Of a DNA stretch of 7,770 nucleotides, positions 6,679 through 7,770 are shown one piece after another. The stretch is from an uncultured Rhodanobacteraceae bacterium (GTDB lineage Bacteria; Pseudomonadota; Gammaproteobacteria; Xanthomonadales; Ahniellaceae). Under the pieces are notes generated by a model. The model did not search any database, had not been told where the DNA came from, and saw only the letters and a program-made list of their open reading frames with translations. The position numbers and the translations under genes are program-made. The first letter of the stretch is position 1, and each line of letters begins with the position of its first letter. The stretch is from positions 1-7,770 of the forward strand of contig CALMWD010000005.1 in the NCBI GenBank assembly GCA_937873105.1. The letters are read 5' to 3'.

Positions 6679-7770
6679 TCAGACGTCGAGGTTGGCGACG
6701 CGCAACGCGTTCGATTCGATGAATTCGCGGCGCGGTTCGACCACGTCGCCCATCAGGGTCGAGAAGATCAGGTCGGCGGCGACGGCGTCTTCGATGCGGA
6801 CTTGGAGCATGCGGCGGGTTTCCGGGTTCACCGTGGTTTCCCACAGCTGTTCCGGATTCATTTCGCCGAGACCCTTGAAGCGCTGGATGGTGCGGCCGCG
6901 TTTGGCTTCTTCCATCAGCCACTGCTGCACCGCATGGAAATCGCTGGCCGGGGCCTGCCGCGAACCGCGTTGCACGCGTCCGTCGGAAGCAATCAAACCA
7001 TTGATTTGCTTGGTAATTTCTGCAATCGGCGCGTAGTCGGCGGAGAGGAAGAACTGGCCCGGTACCAGGCTCTCGGTCGACAGCCCGTGGTGCAGCTTGC
7101 GGATGCGCAGCGCAGCGCCCTGCTCCGCCGTTGCGGCTTCGGCGACGATCTCGTATTGCGGGCGACCGAGGCCGCGGGTGTTCAGGCGCGCGCTGACCTG
7201 TTGTGCCCAGGCCGACAAGGCGGCGTGATCGGCCAGCAGGCCGGCATCGATCGGCGCCACGTCGAGCAAGGCGCCGAGGAAATTCGCGTCGACGCGCGTC
7301 GACAGGCGCTCGATCTGGTCCTTCGCGGCCTGGTAGTCGCGCAGCAGCTTTTCCAGCGCGGCACCGCGGATCGGCGGCGTATCCGCGCTCGGATGCAGCT
7401 CGGCGTCCTCGACCGCGTTGTTGATCAGGTAGGCGGCCAGGGCCGCCTCGTCCTTGAGGTACATCTCCTGCTTGCCCTGCTTCAGCTTGAACAGCGGCGG
7501 CAGGCCGATGTAGACGTAGCCGCGCTCGATCAGTTCCGGCATCTGGCGATAGAAGAAAGTGAGCAGCAGGGTGCGGATGTGCGAGCCGTCCACGTCCGCG
7601 TCGGTCATGATGATGATGCGGTGGTAACGCAGCTTGTTGATGTCGAACTCGTCCTTGCCGATGCCGCAGCCGAGTGCGGTGATCAGGGTGCCCACCTCGG
7701 CCGAACTCAGCATCTTGTCGAAGCGGGCCTTCTCGACGTTCAGGATCTTGCCCTTGAGCGGCAGGATCGC
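6679..7770 (-). CDS. gyrB: DNA gyrase subunit B, C-terminal part (5' end beyond window)
   Basis: GyrB is the ATPase subunit of DNA gyrase (GyrA2GyrB2), which introduces negative supercoils and removes positive ones ahead of replication forks. The visible 363 codons start inside the TOPRIM domain at [16 protein letters not shown], one turn after the catalytic-Glu EGDSAGG motif, which lies outside the window. They include the Mg-binding [11 protein letters not shown] motif (Asp codons from 7602) and [14 protein letters not shown] divergent insert of roughly 165 residues, typical of gammaproteobacterial GyrB, comes next. The C-terminal tail has the GyrA-contacting [19 protein letters not shown] block and ends in [10 protein letters not shown]. 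The [15 protein letters not shown] text, the insert and the NLDV end favour GyrB over ParE. Full length should be near 800 residues. The frame is intact to the right edge. Confidence 0.98.
   Translation of the reverse strand, partial: AILPLKGKILNVEKARFDKMLSSAEVGTLITALGCGIGKDEFDINKLRYHRIIIMTDADVDGSHIRTLLLTFFYRQMPELIERGYVYIGLPPLFKLKQGKQEMYLKDEAALAAYLINNAVEDAELHPSADTPPIRGAALEKLLRDYQAAKDQIERLSTRVDANFLGALLDVAPIDAGLLADHAALSAWAQQVSARLNTRGLGRPQYEIVAEAATAEQGAALRIRKLHHGLSTESLVPGQFFLSADYAPIAEITKQINGLIASDGRVQRGSRQAPASDFHAVQQWLMEEAKRGRTIQRFKGLGEMNPEQLWETTVNPETRRMLQVRIEDAVAADLIFSTLMGDVVEPRREFIESNALRVANLDV

Noticed and set aside
6668..6922. N-terminal extension of the glycosyltransferase (366-residue version)
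   Set aside because: It would overlap the gyrB coding end by more than 240 bp with an Arg-rich, low-complexity sequence; the family-like sequence starts at the ATG at 6667.
4115..7036. 973-codon open frame on the plus strand, antisense to the ATP-grasp, inactive-transglutaminase, glycosyltransferase and gyrB genes
   Set aside because: It runs antisense to several well-recognised genes, and its His/Gln/Asp/Arg-rich translation has no domain logic. GC-rich coding DNA lacks stop codons in antisense frames, which explains it.

Overview
The window reads as the origin-proximal core region of a GC-rich gammaproteobacterium, most likely of the order Lysobacterales (Xanthomonadales). The reasons are a typical gammaproteobacterial GyrB, strongly GC-rich codon use, and the remembered (not checked) xanthomonad order dnaA-dnaN-recF-gyrB-...-tonB-exbB-exbD. 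If that order holds, oriC lies beyond the right edge. All eight genes are on the minus strand, so transcription runs from right to left.

In transcription order: (1) the C-terminal 363 codons of gyrB (7770-6679). (2) After 11 bp, a 281-residue CgeB-like glycosyltransferase homologue (6667-5822). (3) After 54 bp, a membrane protein with an inactive transglutaminase-like region and seven C-terminal membrane helices (5767-4190). (4) After a single base, an ATP-grasp alpha-L-glutamate ligase-like enzyme (4188-3220). (5) After 33 bp, an M48 zinc-metallopeptidase lipoprotein (3186-2383). (6) After a 118-bp gap with a probable intrinsic terminator, an exported TPR protein (2264-930). (7) After a gap with a hairpin and a perfect TATAAT box, tonB (about 744-82). 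(8) After 10 bp, the first 23 codons of a probable exbB, cut by the left edge.

Three functional groups emerge. gyrB is replication and topology housekeeping. Genes 3 and 4 form a known but biochemically unsolved pair: an ATP-grasp amidoligase-type enzyme and its membrane-bound inactive-transglutaminase partner. The M48 lipoprotein follows directly and may share the transcript. TPR-TonB-ExbB is the energy-coupling module for TonB-dependent outer-membrane transport.

There are no RNA genes, mobile elements, CRISPR arrays or signs of recent transfer, and no stretch over 300 bp lacks a gene. The long open frames on the plus strand and in other minus frames are GC-driven shadows. No wholly new system is evident; the least understood part is the amidoligase/inactive-transglutaminase pair with its M48 neighbour.
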